A stretch of 64,000 bases of DNA from G965276675 sp965276675. GTDB lineage: Bacteria > Acidobacteriota > Terriglobia > Terriglobales > Acidobacteriaceae. This document shows positions 9,472 through 17,543 of the stretch, in pieces. The number at the start of each line of letters is the position of its first letter. Position 1 is the first letter of the stretch. The stretch covers positions 4,650,001-4,714,000 of the forward strand of contig OZ255624.1 in NCBI GenBank assembly GCA_965276675.1. Reading direction: 5' to 3'. The position numbers and the translations under genes are program-made. Under the pieces are notes generated by a model, which did not search any database, was not told where the DNA came from, and saw only the letters and a program-made list of their open reading frames with translations.

Positions 9472-10677
9472 ATGGCCGCAGCGGTCTATCATCAACCGGT
9501 GTTTCATCCACCGGTCTTTCATCTGCAGCCAATCGGCCGCCTGGCAAACCAGATGATCCAGTACATGGTCGCGCTGAAGTTCACCCACATGACGCGCGGC
9601 TGCCGGATCTCCAACGTCGACCTGCCAGCTTGGGGCATCCGCCACCCGCCTGTCGACTCACCTGGTCCGGTGGTGTTCGAGCACCGCCAGCAGCACATCG
9701 ACCTGCCGTCGCTGGCGAACCGCGTCTGGGCCAGGGAGATCGCGCGCGTCGAATGGACCGGCTTTGGCCAGCGGATGGAGAACTTCCTGCCGCGCGACCA
9801 CTACCGCCATGTCTTCGCCTCCCCATTCGCCCAGACGATGGGGTTCGGACCGGAGTACCTGGTCTGCCCGGTGCGGGCAGAGGACATCCTGAACGGGCCC
9901 AACCCGGACTATGTCCTGACCCCGGTGGAGTTCTACCAAGACATCGTGCGGCTGACCGGGCTGCAGCCGGTGTTCATCGGCCAGACCCAGCCGAACGCCT
10001 ATATGGACCGGATCACCGCCGCGTTGCCTGAGGCGATTATCCGGCCGCCGCAGGATGACGTCCTGACGGACTTCGAGACGATCCGCCAGTCCTGTCACGT
10101 GGTGATCGGCGTCTCCACCTATGCCTGGCTGGCGGCGTGGCTGTCGGACAGTCTGCAGACGATCCATCTGGCGGTCAGCGGCCTGTTCAATCCGATGCAG
10201 GCACCGGTGGTCGACCTGCTGCCGTTCGGCGATCCGCGCTACCGGTTCTTCCTGTTCCCGCTGAACTACGCGTTGCCGCTGGCCGAACATGCGGAGGCGC
10301 ACCGGCGCATCGCACCCTTCTGGCGGCAGATGCCGCACGAGGCGCTGCGTCAGCAATTCGCCACGGCGCCGCGCTTCAAATCCGGCCCGCAGGACGCGCT
10401 GGATGCGCTGGATGAGGAATTCTACCTGCGCACCAACGCCGACATCGCTGAGATCGCCCGTGTCATGGGACCGGCATCGGCACGGACGCACTACGCCAAC
10501 CACGGCCTTGCCGAGCGGCGGCCGCCGGTACGGCTCGATGCGGCCTGGTATATCCGGCAGTATCCCTGGGCGGCGTTCGAGATCGCCCAGGGTGACTATG
10601 CGGATGCGGCCGATCACTACCTGGCCATTGGCCGGCTGCGCGGCTACCGCCCCTGCCCGGCACCCGGTCAACGATGA
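9472..10677 (+). CDS. GT11-like (fucosyltransferase-type) protein with C-terminal HYxxxG repeats
   Basis: 401 aa. IGRLANQMIQYMVALKF near the N-terminus resembles the GLGNQMFQYA loop of family 11 fucosyltransferases, and VIGVSTYAWLAAWLS resembles their SNSTFSWWAAWL motif. After about residue 310 come two short repeats, FYLRTNADIAEI...HYANHGLAERRP and WYIRQYPWAAFE...HYLAIGRLRGYRP, a pattern seen at the ends of many bacterial glycosyltransferases. The ATG at 9472 has GAGG 5 nt upstream; an ATG at 9421 is also in frame. The divergent partner is a TPR-glycosyltransferase, so both may serve one surface glycan. The transferred sugar is not known. Confidence 0.6.
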   Translation: MAAAVYHQPVFHPPVFHLQPIGRLANQMIQYMVALKFTHMTRGCRISNVDLPAWGIRHPPVDSPGPVVFEHRQQHIDLPSLANRVWAREIARVEWTGFGQRMENFLPRDHYRHVFASPFAQTMGFGPEYLVCPVRAEDILNGPNPDYVLTPVEFYQDIVRLTGLQPVFIGQTQPNAYMDRITAALPEAIIRPPQDDVLTDFETIRQSCHVVIGVSTYAWLAAWLSDSLQTIHLAVSGLFNPMQAPVVDLLPFGDPRYRFFLFPLNYALPLAEHAEAHRRIAPFWRQMPHEALRQQFATAPRFKSGPQDALDALDEEFYLRTNADIAEIARVMGPASARTHYANHGLAERRPPVRLDAAWYIRQYPWAAFEIAQGDYADAADHYLAIGRLRGYRPCPAPGQR

Positions 10678-10762
10678 CGGCGGCTGCCACGGCGGCCGGC
10701 AAACCTCACACGCCCATTCTTGACGCATGGGCTGCAAGCAGCCTACACCGCGCCCCCTGGAT

Positions 10763-10839
10763 GGCGGGCATAGCTCAGTTGGTAGAGCGCCAGGTTGTGG
10801 TCTTGGATGTCACGGGTTCGAGTCCCGTTGCTCGCCCCA
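10763..10839 (+). tRNA. tRNA-His (anticodon GTG)
   Basis: Full cloverleaf. The acceptor arm pairs with one G-T wobble, and an extra 5' G (G-1) faces C73, the identity signal of tRNA-His. D-arm AGCTCAGTTGG, anticodon loop TTGTGGT with GTG at 10797-10799, and TPsiC loop GGTTCGAGTCC. The 3' CCA is encoded (10837-10839). Confidence 0.97.
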
Positions 10840-10974
10840 TCCTGCCCTTCATGAACCCCACTGCGTCGCTACGCCGATGCTGCCCGGCCGCCTGTCCGGG
10901 CTGACCGGCTCCCGCAGCGTTCCGTGTCGCCTGCGGCCGCGGAAAGGTCGCGGCCGGTCGCCGGACGCATCGGC

Positions 10975-11097
10975 ATGCGCTATGCCGAATATGCTACGGA
11001 CTCGGGTGATGCGTTCGTTAACATCAACACGCTGGGGGCGCTGGACCTGGCACGAGCCTGTGCATGCCGGCTCGAAACCAGCCGGCTCGGTGGATGA
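10975..11097 (+). pseudogene. Possible remnant of an extended short-chain dehydrogenase/epimerase
   Basis: A 40-codon open stretch after tRNA-His reads SGDAFVNINTLGALDLARAC, closely resembling the 'D-x-x-x-N-V-x-G-T-x-N-L-L-x-A-A' segment of NAD-dependent epimerases. No other epimerase motif lies around it, and it stops at 11095. If real, it is a decayed fragment, for example left by a deletion beside the tRNA. The match is short and could be chance. The rest of the 295 bp between the tRNA and nadX shows nothing else. Confidence 0.3.
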
Positions 11098-11133
11098 CAG
11101 GACGATCCGGCGCAGTGAGCGAGGATGGGGGAC

Positions 11134-11937
11134 ATGGTCAAGACGGTCGCTATCGCGGGGCTGGGCGCCATCGGCCTGCCGCTGGCACGCGCGCTGGACG
11201 CCGGGGTGGATGGCCTGCGGCTGATCGCCGTCTCATGCTCCGACCCGGTCAAGGGGCGCGCCAACCTGGCCGGCTTCCAGTCGGCACCGCGGCTGGTGGA
11301 AATCCCGGAGCTGGCGGACGCCGAGATCGTCGTGGAATGCACCCCGGCGGCGATCTTCGAGCGGGTGGCGTTGCCAGCGCTGGAGGCAGGGCGAGTGTTC
11401 GTTCCCGCCTCCGTCGGTGCGCTGTTGCCGAGGATGCACCTGGCCAAGCTGGCGCGGCAGACCGGGGCGCGCATTGTCGTGCCGACCGGGGCGCTGCTGG
11501 GCCTGGATGCGGTGCGTGCCGCCGCCGAAGGACCGGTGGAGAGCGTCAGCATCGAAACCCGCAAGCCGCCGATGGGGCTGATCGGCGCGCCCTATCTGGA
11601 GCGGCACGGCATCGACGTCATGGACCTGACGCAGCCACTGCTGGTGTTCGAGGGCAACGCGATGGATGCCGCGGCGGGGTTTCCGGCCAACGTCAATGTC
11701 GCCGCCGCCCTGGCGCTTGCGGGCATCGGACCGGTGCGCACCACAGTGCGGATCTGGGCGGATCCGGGCGTGAGGCGCAACATCCACACCATCCGCGTCG
11801 AGGCGCAGGCCGCACGTTTCTGCATGACGATCGAGAACGTGCCCAGCGCCGAAAATCCCCGCACCGGGCTGCTGACCTCGCTGTCGCTGCTGGCCTGCCT
11901 GCGCGGCCTGGTTTCAACCCTGAAAGTCGGCAGCTAG
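11134..11937 (+). CDS. nadX: L-aspartate dehydrogenase
   Basis: Predicted NAD(P)-dependent aspartate dehydrogenase (DUF108/NadX family), 267 aa, converting aspartate to iminoaspartate/oxaloacetate, the entry step to NAD in organisms without NadB. N-terminal Rossmann motif AGLGAIGLPLA; central VVECTPAAIFERVALPALEAG; conserved family segments VPTGALLGLDAVRAA and FPANVNVAAALALAGIGP; near the C-terminus NIHTIRVEAQAARF carries the likely catalytic His. The ATG at 11134 is preferred over 11125 because GAGGA (11121-11125) is then properly spaced. A small membrane protein starts 3 bp after its stop. No other nad genes are visible, so a role in aspartate catabolism is equally possible. Confidence 0.85.
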   Translation: MVKTVAIAGLGAIGLPLARALDAGVDGLRLIAVSCSDPVKGRANLAGFQSAPRLVEIPELADAEIVVECTPAAIFERVALPALEAGRVFVPASVGALLPRMHLAKLARQTGARIVVPTGALLGLDAVRAAAEGPVESVSIETRKPPMGLIGAPYLERHGIDVMDLTQPLLVFEGNAMDAAAGFPANVNVAAALALAGIGPVRTTVRIWADPGVRRNIHTIRVEAQAARFCMTIENVPSAENPRTGLLTSLSLLACLRGLVSTLKVGS

Positions 11938-11940
11938 GCT

Positions 11941-12270
11941 TTGACCGAGGCGCTGGTCTATCTGCCGACGCTTGCGCTGTTCAGTTTCGTCGTCGCCAGC
12001 AGTGCCCTGATTCGGCACGAGATGTTGCTGCTGGCCTGCATCCCGCCGGTGTTCGTCGCCCTGATCGTCGGCTTCGTGATGACCTTGTATGCCGGCGATG
12101 CCTTCGGCGTCGCCCAGACCGCGGTGGCGCTGCTGTTCGGCGTGCCGCCGGCGTGGTGGCTGGCACGCCGGCTGACCGCGGGCAACCTGCTGATCGCCAT
12201 CTACCTGGCCTGGGCGCTGGCCCTGGTGCTGGCACTGGTCGCTTTCGGCTTTCCGGACCAGCCGTTCTGA
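11941..12270 (+). CDS. Small hypothetical membrane protein
   Basis: 109 aa, dominated by three or four hydrophobic helices (about 5-23, 29-49, 54-72, 80-102). I recognise no family. It starts with TTG 3 bp after the nadX stop, so it is probably co-transcribed and translationally coupled; no separate ribosome site is evident. The short spacing and uninterrupted hydrophobic pattern support a real gene. The link to aspartate dehydrogenase is unknown. Confidence 0.6.
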   Translation: MTEALVYLPTLALFSFVVASSALIRHEMLLLACIPPVFVALIVGFVMTLYAGDAFGVAQTAVALLFGVPPAWWLARRLTAGNLLIAIYLAWALALVLALVAFGFPDQPF

Positions 12271-12373
12271 TGCGGGCTGGTGGCTTGCCACACGCACTGG
12301 GGGCGCCGTTCGTGATCCGCGGCGGTGCGGTACTCCGCGACCGCCACGACGATTGACGTTCGGCGGCCGCCAC

Positions 12374-12472
12374 TTACCAGTGGTGGTGATGGTGCCAGTC
12401 GGGGTCGATGATGCAGCCCGAAACCGAGCCGCACATTACCAGTATCGCCAACACAACGAGAATCCTGCGCAT
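12374..12472 (-). CDS. Tiny His-rich lipoprotein (32 aa)
   Basis: A 33-codon gene with an excellent ribosome site: GGAGGTGACG ends three bases before the ATG. The product begins MRRILVVLAILVMCGSVSG followed by Cys20, a lipoprotein signal with lipobox VSGC. The mature peptide is only 13 residues, C-IIDPDW then five His and a final Trp. It would be a lipid-anchored periplasmic peptide with a metal-binding tail; the function is unknown. It lies between the nadX operon and the Rieske gene and is easily missed because of its size. Confidence 0.7.
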   Translation of the reverse strand: MRRILVVLAILVMCGSVSGCIIDPDWHHHHHW

Positions 12473-12598
12473 AACGTCACCTCCGTGGCAGGAAGGTGGT
12501 GTCGTTGCTGAACCGTTGCCAGTCAAAACGGCTTGTGGTGCTGTCGCCGCTGGAAGCCGGGCGCAATCGATTTACACCTGGAATGCTTCGCCGGCCGC

Positions 12599-13012
12599 CT
12601 ACATCTCCACAACGACATACTGCTCCTCGACGGAGACTGGGACCGTCTCCGCCACATAGGGGCCCTGCACCACGCGCTGACCCTCGGCCACTTCGACCGG
12701 GTAGCTGCGCAGGGCAATCCTGGACGGGTCGCAGAAGCTCTGGCCGGTGCGGACGTCGAACTCCCAGCCATGCCAGGGGCAGCGCAGGATCTCGCCCTTG
12801 CGGGAGTAGCGGTAGTCACCCGGCGCGTCAGATTCGATAAGGCCGGTCAGGATGCCCTGGCACATCGGGCCGCCCTGGTGCGGGCAGCGGTTGAACAGGC
12901 CGAAGAACGCGCCGTCCAGGTTGAACACGGCGATCTGGCGCCCGCGGATGGTGACGAGCTTGCGCTGACCCGGCGGGATCTCGGCAACCGTTGCCACCAC
13001 ATGCTTGCTCAT
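12599..13012 (-). CDS. Rieske [2Fe-2S] ferredoxin-type protein
   Basis: 137 aa, a stand-alone Rieske domain. Cluster ligands are C43 and H45 in CPHQGG and C78 and H81 in CPWHGW. Such small proteins act as electron carriers for ring-hydroxylating oxygenases, or resemble NirD. ATG at 13012 (MSKHVVATVAEIPPG) is the start; the frame stays open upstream through the neighbouring gene, but that is a GC-rich shadow. No oxygenase or reductase partner is adjacent, so its partner is unknown. An MFS exporter gene ends 86 bp upstream of its start. Confidence 0.9.
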   Translation of the reverse strand: MSKHVVATVAEIPPGQRKLVTIRGRQIAVFNLDGAFFGLFNRCPHQGGPMCQGILTGLIESDAPGDYRYSRKGEILRCPWHGWEFDVRTGQSFCDPSRIALRSYPVEVAEGQRVVQGPYVAETVPVSVEEQYVVVEM

Positions 13013-13098
13013 GACGCAGACGTTCCCGGCCAGTCGATCTTCAGGATACAAGGCTAACCAAGCCGGCCTTTGGCGGCAACCGCGCCAGGATACAACGG

Positions 13099-14595
13099 CT
13101 AGATGCGGCGCACCGGCAGCCACCAGGCGAACAGCATGCCGATCGTGGTGAAGCAGCCGATCGTCAGGAAGGCGGCGCGGAACGCATCGGCGATCTCGCC
13201 CCGCACCACTGCCTGCCGCACCCCCGGCAGGCGGCTCAGCGCCTCGGGTCCCTGCTGCACCAGTCGGGCGAACATCGCGGCGGTCTGCGGATCGCGCGCC
13301 GTCAGCACCGCGAACAGCACCGCGCCGACAAGCGCCGTGCCGATCGAGGCGCCGACGCTGCGGGAGAACTGCACCGAGGCCGACGCCGCCCCCAGGAACC
13401 GAGGTCCGGCGACCACCTGGGTGGTCATCTGCGCCACCGGCATGGCTGTGCCGGTGCAGGCGGCCGACAACGCCAGCATGGCGATGATCGTGCCCGTCGC
13501 GAGGTGCGGGGCGAACGCTGCCAGCGACAGCAGCAGCGCCGCGCTGACCGGCAGGCCCACCGAGGGCAGGATCGCCGTCCGCCCGGTGGAGGCAATCAGC
13601 CGCCCGCAGCAGAACGAGCCGGTGGCGATCCCCAGGGTCAGCGGCAGCAGCAGCACGCCGGAGTGGGCCGTGCCGGCGCCGCGCACGACCTGCAGGTACA
13701 TCGGCAGGAACGACACCAGCGACACCGTCTGGCCGGCGACGAAGGCGGCCATCGTGTCGGTCCGCCAGATCCCGGCCTGGCGGAACAGTTGGATCGGCAG
13801 CAGCGGGGTGCTCGCCCGCCGCTCCTGCCGGATCAGCAGCAGCAGCGACGCGGCCGCGACCGCCAGCAGCAACAGCGTCACCGGCAGGGCCGCGAGGTTC
13901 ATGTGCTGCGCCCGCTCCATCGCCAGCAGCAGCGGGGCGATGAAACCCGCGAAGAACAGCGTGCCCAGATGATCGAACTGCAGCCGCCCGCCGCGGCTGG
14001 CCTGCGACGGCAGGCGCATCACCAGCAGGGCCGCCAGCAGCCCCAGCGGCACGTTCACCAGGAACACCCAGTGCCAGCCCAGATGCTCGGTCAGGTAGCC
14101 GCCGACGACGGGCCCGAAGGTCGAGGCCGAGGCGAACATGCCGGACAGATAGCCCTGGTACTTGCCACGCTGTCGCGCCGGCACCGCCTCGGCGATCAGC
14201 GCCTGGGACAACGTCATCAGGCCGCCGCCGCCGATCCCCTGCAGCAGGCGCGCCGCGGTCAGCATCAGGATGGAGCCGGAGACGGCGCATAGGACCGAGG
14301 CGCCGATGAACACGCCCAGCGCGACGAACATCATCCGCTTGCGCCCGACCGCGTCGCCGAGGCGGCCGTAGACCGGGGCGGCGATGGTGGTGGCCACCAG
14401 ATAGGCGACGACGATCCATGACACCCGCTCGACATCGCCGAGCGACCCGGCGATTGCCGGCAGTGCGGTGGCGACGATGGTCTGGTCCAGGGCGGCCAGA
14501 AACATCGGCAGCATGATCGACGGGAAAACGGTCAGGAACAGGTTGGGGGCGGCAGGTGCGGCGAGCGGCACGGCGCCGGTGGTCGGCTGGGGCAT
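13099..14595 (-). CDS. MFS drug-resistance-type transporter, DHA2 (EmrB/QacA) family
   Basis: 498 aa inner-membrane exporter with about 14 hydrophobic segments, as expected for DHA2 (14-TM) proton-drug antiporters. Motif A lies in the loop between helices 2 and 3 (GRLGDAVGRKRMM), and the motif-C-like stretch GPVVGGYLTEHLGWHWVF is typical of antiporters. ALDQTIVATALPAIAGSLG near the N-terminus is the family start. No EmrA adaptor or regulator is next to it. Substrates are unknown. Confidence 0.9.
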   Translation of the reverse strand: MPQPTTGAVPLAAPAAPNLFLTVFPSIMLPMFLAALDQTIVATALPAIAGSLGDVERVSWIVVAYLVATTIAAPVYGRLGDAVGRKRMMFVALGVFIGASVLCAVSGSILMLTAARLLQGIGGGGLMTLSQALIAEAVPARQRGKYQGYLSGMFASASTFGPVVGGYLTEHLGWHWVFLVNVPLGLLAALLVMRLPSQASRGGRLQFDHLGTLFFAGFIAPLLLAMERAQHMNLAALPVTLLLLAVAAASLLLLIRQERRASTPLLPIQLFRQAGIWRTDTMAAFVAGQTVSLVSFLPMYLQVVRGAGTAHSGVLLLPLTLGIATGSFCCGRLIASTGRTAILPSVGLPVSAALLLSLAAFAPHLATGTIIAMLALSAACTGTAMPVAQMTTQVVAGPRFLGAASASVQFSRSVGASIGTALVGAVLFAVLTARDPQTAAMFARLVQQGPEALSRLPGVRQAVVRGEIADAFRAAFLTIGCFTTIGMLFAWWLPVRRI

Positions 14596-14973
14596 GCCAC
14601 CAGCTTAGGGCATGTGGCCATCCGGCGGAATGTGCGAAGCCGGACGACGCCCAAGTCGTTGCATCCGGCAATAGTCATGCGAGTGTGATCAGCCGACGCC
14701 TGGACTTGCGATAACCTAGATGACTAACCTTCGACTATTGATAATACGACCCGATCCGAACGAATGTTGTAAATGAATATAAGACCGCACCAAAGCTTCT
14801 GACAAATCGCGGTCAGGGAAAAGTCAGAGCCGGGCAAGTCGTCCTGGCGGTCAGTTACTCATCGGTCATTGCTTTGGCGAAAATACCGCCCCCCTCGCGG
14901 GAGGTCGCGCTGCGCCGTCAGACGGCTTGCAGCCTCCGCTCTGTTTCCATGCAGCGATCAATAGGTGGACGTG
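14596..14973. other. Intergenic region between MFS gene and metalloprotease
   Basis: 378 bp between two divergently transcribed genes, so it should hold both promoters. The stretch 14700-14790 is distinctly AT-richer than its surroundings, a likely promoter and regulator area. A short GC hairpin (CCTC-GCG-GAGG type) lies near 14890. The metalloprotease ribosome site AGGTGG is at 14963-14968. I see no protein or RNA gene. Confidence 0.5.
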
Positions 14974-16962
14974 ATGCAGATCACCCTAAAACCCGACCCT
15001 TCGGTCAACAACGCGCCAGCCGGCTTCATGACGGCCCTGCAGACGGCCGCCAACATCCTGGACGGGGCGATCCTGAACCCGATCGATGTGACCATCGATG
15101 TCGGCTACGGCGAGGACAACGGCTCCGCGATTACCGGCAGCACGCTGGCCGAGGCGCAGCCGGCGGCTGGCGAGTATCTGACCTATGCCTCGCTGGTAGC
15201 CGACCTGAAGGCGGCTGGGACGTCCAGCCTGGCTGCCAGCTTCGTCGCCGATCTGCCGGCGCAGGACCCCAGCGGCGGCGGGCTGTTCTTTGTCAGCCCA
15301 GCGCAGGAGAAAGCATGGGGTATCGTCAGCCCGACCTCCAGCGAAACCGACGGCTATGCCGGGTTTTCCAGCTCGATGACCTGGAGCACCAGCCAGGCGG
15401 GCGGAACCGCGGCCGGCACATTCGATCTGGTGGGTACCGCGCTGCACGAGCTGACGCATGCGCTGGGGCGGACGGCGCCCCCGGGGATGCTGACGACGAT
15501 GGATCTGCTGGGCTACAGCGCCGGCGGTGTTCTGGATACCAACAACAGCGATGCCCGCTATCTCTCGTTTGATGGCGGCAAGAACAACCTGGTCAGCTTC
15601 GATTCGACCAGCGATCCGGGTGACTTCTCCCTTGGCAGTCCGATCGACCCGTTCGACTCCTATCTGTCCGCCGGGCAGACCTATTCGTGGACGGCTCGTG
15701 ATGCCCAGGTGATGAACGCGCTGGGCTTCAACGTCGCCACTGCCTCACCCAGCGGCTTTGTCATCCTGCCGGGCAGCGGCACGATTGTCGACGCAAGCGG
15801 CAACCTGTGGTCGATCTCTGCGGACCTGCAGGTCGAGGTCAATGGCGTGGCGGACCCGACGACGAAGCTCGTGGTGCAGATGGACTTCGTCAACGGCGTG
15901 ATCTGGCAGGAGAACAACAGCGGGCAGTGGTTCTCCAAGGCGTCGCCGACGGATGCGTGGTCGGCCGCATCCAATACCTCGCCGCTGGCGCCGCCGGTCA
16001 TTGCGGGGGCGATCGCCGGCCAGTCCGTTGCGGCGGGCGGTGCCACCATCCGGCCGTTCAGCGGCGTGACGATCACCGACGGCGTGGCCAACGCCAATGA
16101 GCAGGTGACGATCACCGCGACGGATGCGACCGGCAACCCGTCGGACAGCAACGGCCGGCTGAGCGGAACCGGGCTGACGGAAACCAGTTCCGGGGTTTAT
16201 CAGCTTGTGCTCGGCGCACCGTCCGCGGTCAGCGCGGCGCTGCAACAGGTGCAGTTCACCCCGGCTGATCCGTCGCCGGCGGCGGCGGTCACCACACGGT
16301 TCAGCATTGGCGTGATGGACCGGAGCACCGGCCTGCTGGGCGGTTCGATTGCCAGCGACAACACGACGACGGTCACCGAGCAACCGGCCGGAGAGAGCGG
16401 CGGTTTGCAGGTGCTGGATACGACGACCGGCCAGCCGGTTGTTGCGGCGGCCTCGGCCTACAGCGGTCCGGTGGCCGGCATGCAGGAGCAATATGTCAAC
16501 CTGACGCCGGACAGCCTGAACATCTCGGCGCAGACGCCGGGCTGGTTCATTCACAGCGGGTCGGGTCAGGATGCGATTGCGGTCAGCAGCGGCAGCAACG
16601 TGCTGGACGGGGGCACCGGCTCTAACTTCCTGACCGGGGGCAGCGGCCAGGACACCTTCTTCCTCGACGACCGCGCCGCCACGGCGGCGATCTGGAGCAC
16701 CATCAGCAACTTCCACCTCGGCGATGCGGCGACACTGTGGGGGGTGACGCCGCAGGATTTCAGCCTGTCCTGGAACAATGGCCAGGGTGCCGCGGGCTAT
16801 ACCGGGCTGACGCTGGACGCCACTTCGCCGGGCAAGCCGACCGCGACACTGACGCTGGCCGGTTTCAGCAAGGCCGACCTGTCGAACGGCCGGCTGGCCT
16901 ATACATTCGGCACCGACGCCGCCAGCGGCAGCGCCTATATGTATATACACGAAGTCGGTTAA
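14974..16962 (+). CDS. Secreted HExxHxxGR metalloprotease with RTX-like C-terminus (NF038122-type)
   Basis: 662 aa. The zinc motif HELTHALGR starts at residue 158 (HExxHxxG of metzincin-like proteases), followed by a Met-containing turn and an RYLSFDGG segment typical of a family of alphaproteobacterial secreted metalloproteases. Central regions are beta-rich (cadherin/VCBS-like, about 340-460), and the C-terminus carries VLDGGTGSNFLTGGSGQDTF, RTX-like Gly/Asp repeats, then a short beta tail. With no N-terminal signal peptide, this predicts type I export; no type I genes lie nearby. ATG at 14974 has AGGTGG correctly placed; a GTG three codons earlier is possible. Confidence 0.82.
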   Translation: MQITLKPDPSVNNAPAGFMTALQTAANILDGAILNPIDVTIDVGYGEDNGSAITGSTLAEAQPAAGEYLTYASLVADLKAAGTSSLAASFVADLPAQDPSGGGLFFVSPAQEKAWGIVSPTSSETDGYAGFSSSMTWSTSQAGGTAAGTFDLVGTALHELTHALGRTAPPGMLTTMDLLGYSAGGVLDTNNSDARYLSFDGGKNNLVSFDSTSDPGDFSLGSPIDPFDSYLSAGQTYSWTARDAQVMNALGFNVATASPSGFVILPGSGTIVDASGNLWSISADLQVEVNGVADPTTKLVVQMDFVNGVIWQENNSGQWFSKASPTDAWSAASNTSPLAPPVIAGAIAGQSVAAGGATIRPFSGVTITDGVANANEQVTITATDATGNPSDSNGRLSGTGLTETSSGVYQLVLGAPSAVSAALQQVQFTPADPSPAAAVTTRFSIGVMDRSTGLLGGSIASDNTTTVTEQPAGESGGLQVLDTTTGQPVVAAASAYSGPVAGMQEQYVNLTPDSLNISAQTPGWFIHSGSGQDAIAVSSGSNVLDGGTGSNFLTGGSGQDTFFLDDRAATAAIWSTISNFHLGDAATLWGVTPQDFSLSWNNGQGAAGYTGLTLDATSPGKPTATLTLAGFSKADLSNGRLAYTFGTDAASGSAYMYIHEVG

Positions 16963-17008
16963 GCCGGATTTCCGCCTGCCCCGGCACTTGCAGGTTCGGT
17001 TCAACTGC

Positions 17009-17033
17009 CCATCTACCATCCATACAGATGGTG
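17009..17033. promoter_or_regulatory. Inverted repeat upstream of the CopG-type gene, possible operator
   Basis: Two overlapping inverted repeats: CCATCT (17009-17014) with AGATGG (17026-17031), and ACCATC (17015-17020) with GATGGT (17028-17033). They end just before the GGAGGG ribosome site of the ribbon-helix-helix gene. The position suits an autoregulatory operator; an RNA hairpin is the alternative. Confidence 0.45.
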
Positions 17034-17043
17034 GAGGGATGGT

Positions 17044-17460
17044 GTGAACCGAGTGAGCGAGGTGCGGCCAAAGTTGGCCGACAGCGAGAAGATCACCCTC
17101 AACCTTGGCTTCGTGGACCTGGGCCACATCGACCTGATGGTGCGGGACGGATTCTACGCGAACCGTACCGACTTCATCCGCACCGCCATCCGCCGCCAGC
17201 TTGACCGCCACGGCGACGCGGTCCGCCAGTCGGTGGCACGCCGGACACCTGACCTGGGGCTGCGGCACTACAGCCGGCTGGAGCTGGAGGCGGCGCGCGA
17301 CCGCAATGAGTTGCTGCACATCAACGTGCTGGGACTGGCAGCGATCGATGCCGACGTGACGGCGGAGCTGGCGCGTGCGGCCGTGGCCTCGGTCAGCGTG
17401 CTGGGTGCGCTGCATGCCAGCGCCGAGGTGCGGGCCGCGTTGGCGGACCGGATGCGGTAG
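17044..17460 (+). CDS. CopG-like ribbon-helix-helix regulator
   Basis: 138 aa. KITLNLGFVDLGHIDLMVRDG then FYANRTDFIRTAIRRQLDRH (about 16-56) is the strand-helix-helix pattern of CopG/Arc DNA-binding proteins. The rest (about 57-138) forms a helical extension of unknown role. It starts at GTG, with GGAGGGATG in front. The esterase of the PHB-depolymerase type begins 83 bp downstream on the same strand, so the two are probably co-transcribed and the regulator may respond to the esterase substrate or to polymer storage state. Confidence 0.75.
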   Translation: MNRVSEVRPKLADSEKITLNLGFVDLGHIDLMVRDGFYANRTDFIRTAIRRQLDRHGDAVRQSVARRTPDLGLRHYSRLELEAARDRNELLHINVLGLAAIDADVTAELARAAVASVSVLGALHASAEVRAALADRMR

Positions 17461-17543
17461 TGGCCCGCCAAGGCAAGTGCGACGCGCTTGATCACGTGAG
17501 CTTTGCCCATTTGCAACGCGGCCGCTGCGCATGAGCAGCCCGC

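Noticed and set aside
13013..14671. N-terminal extension of the Rieske protein through the MFS gene
   Set aside because: The extension is an out-of-frame shadow of the exporter; the Rieske domain has its own ATG at 13012.
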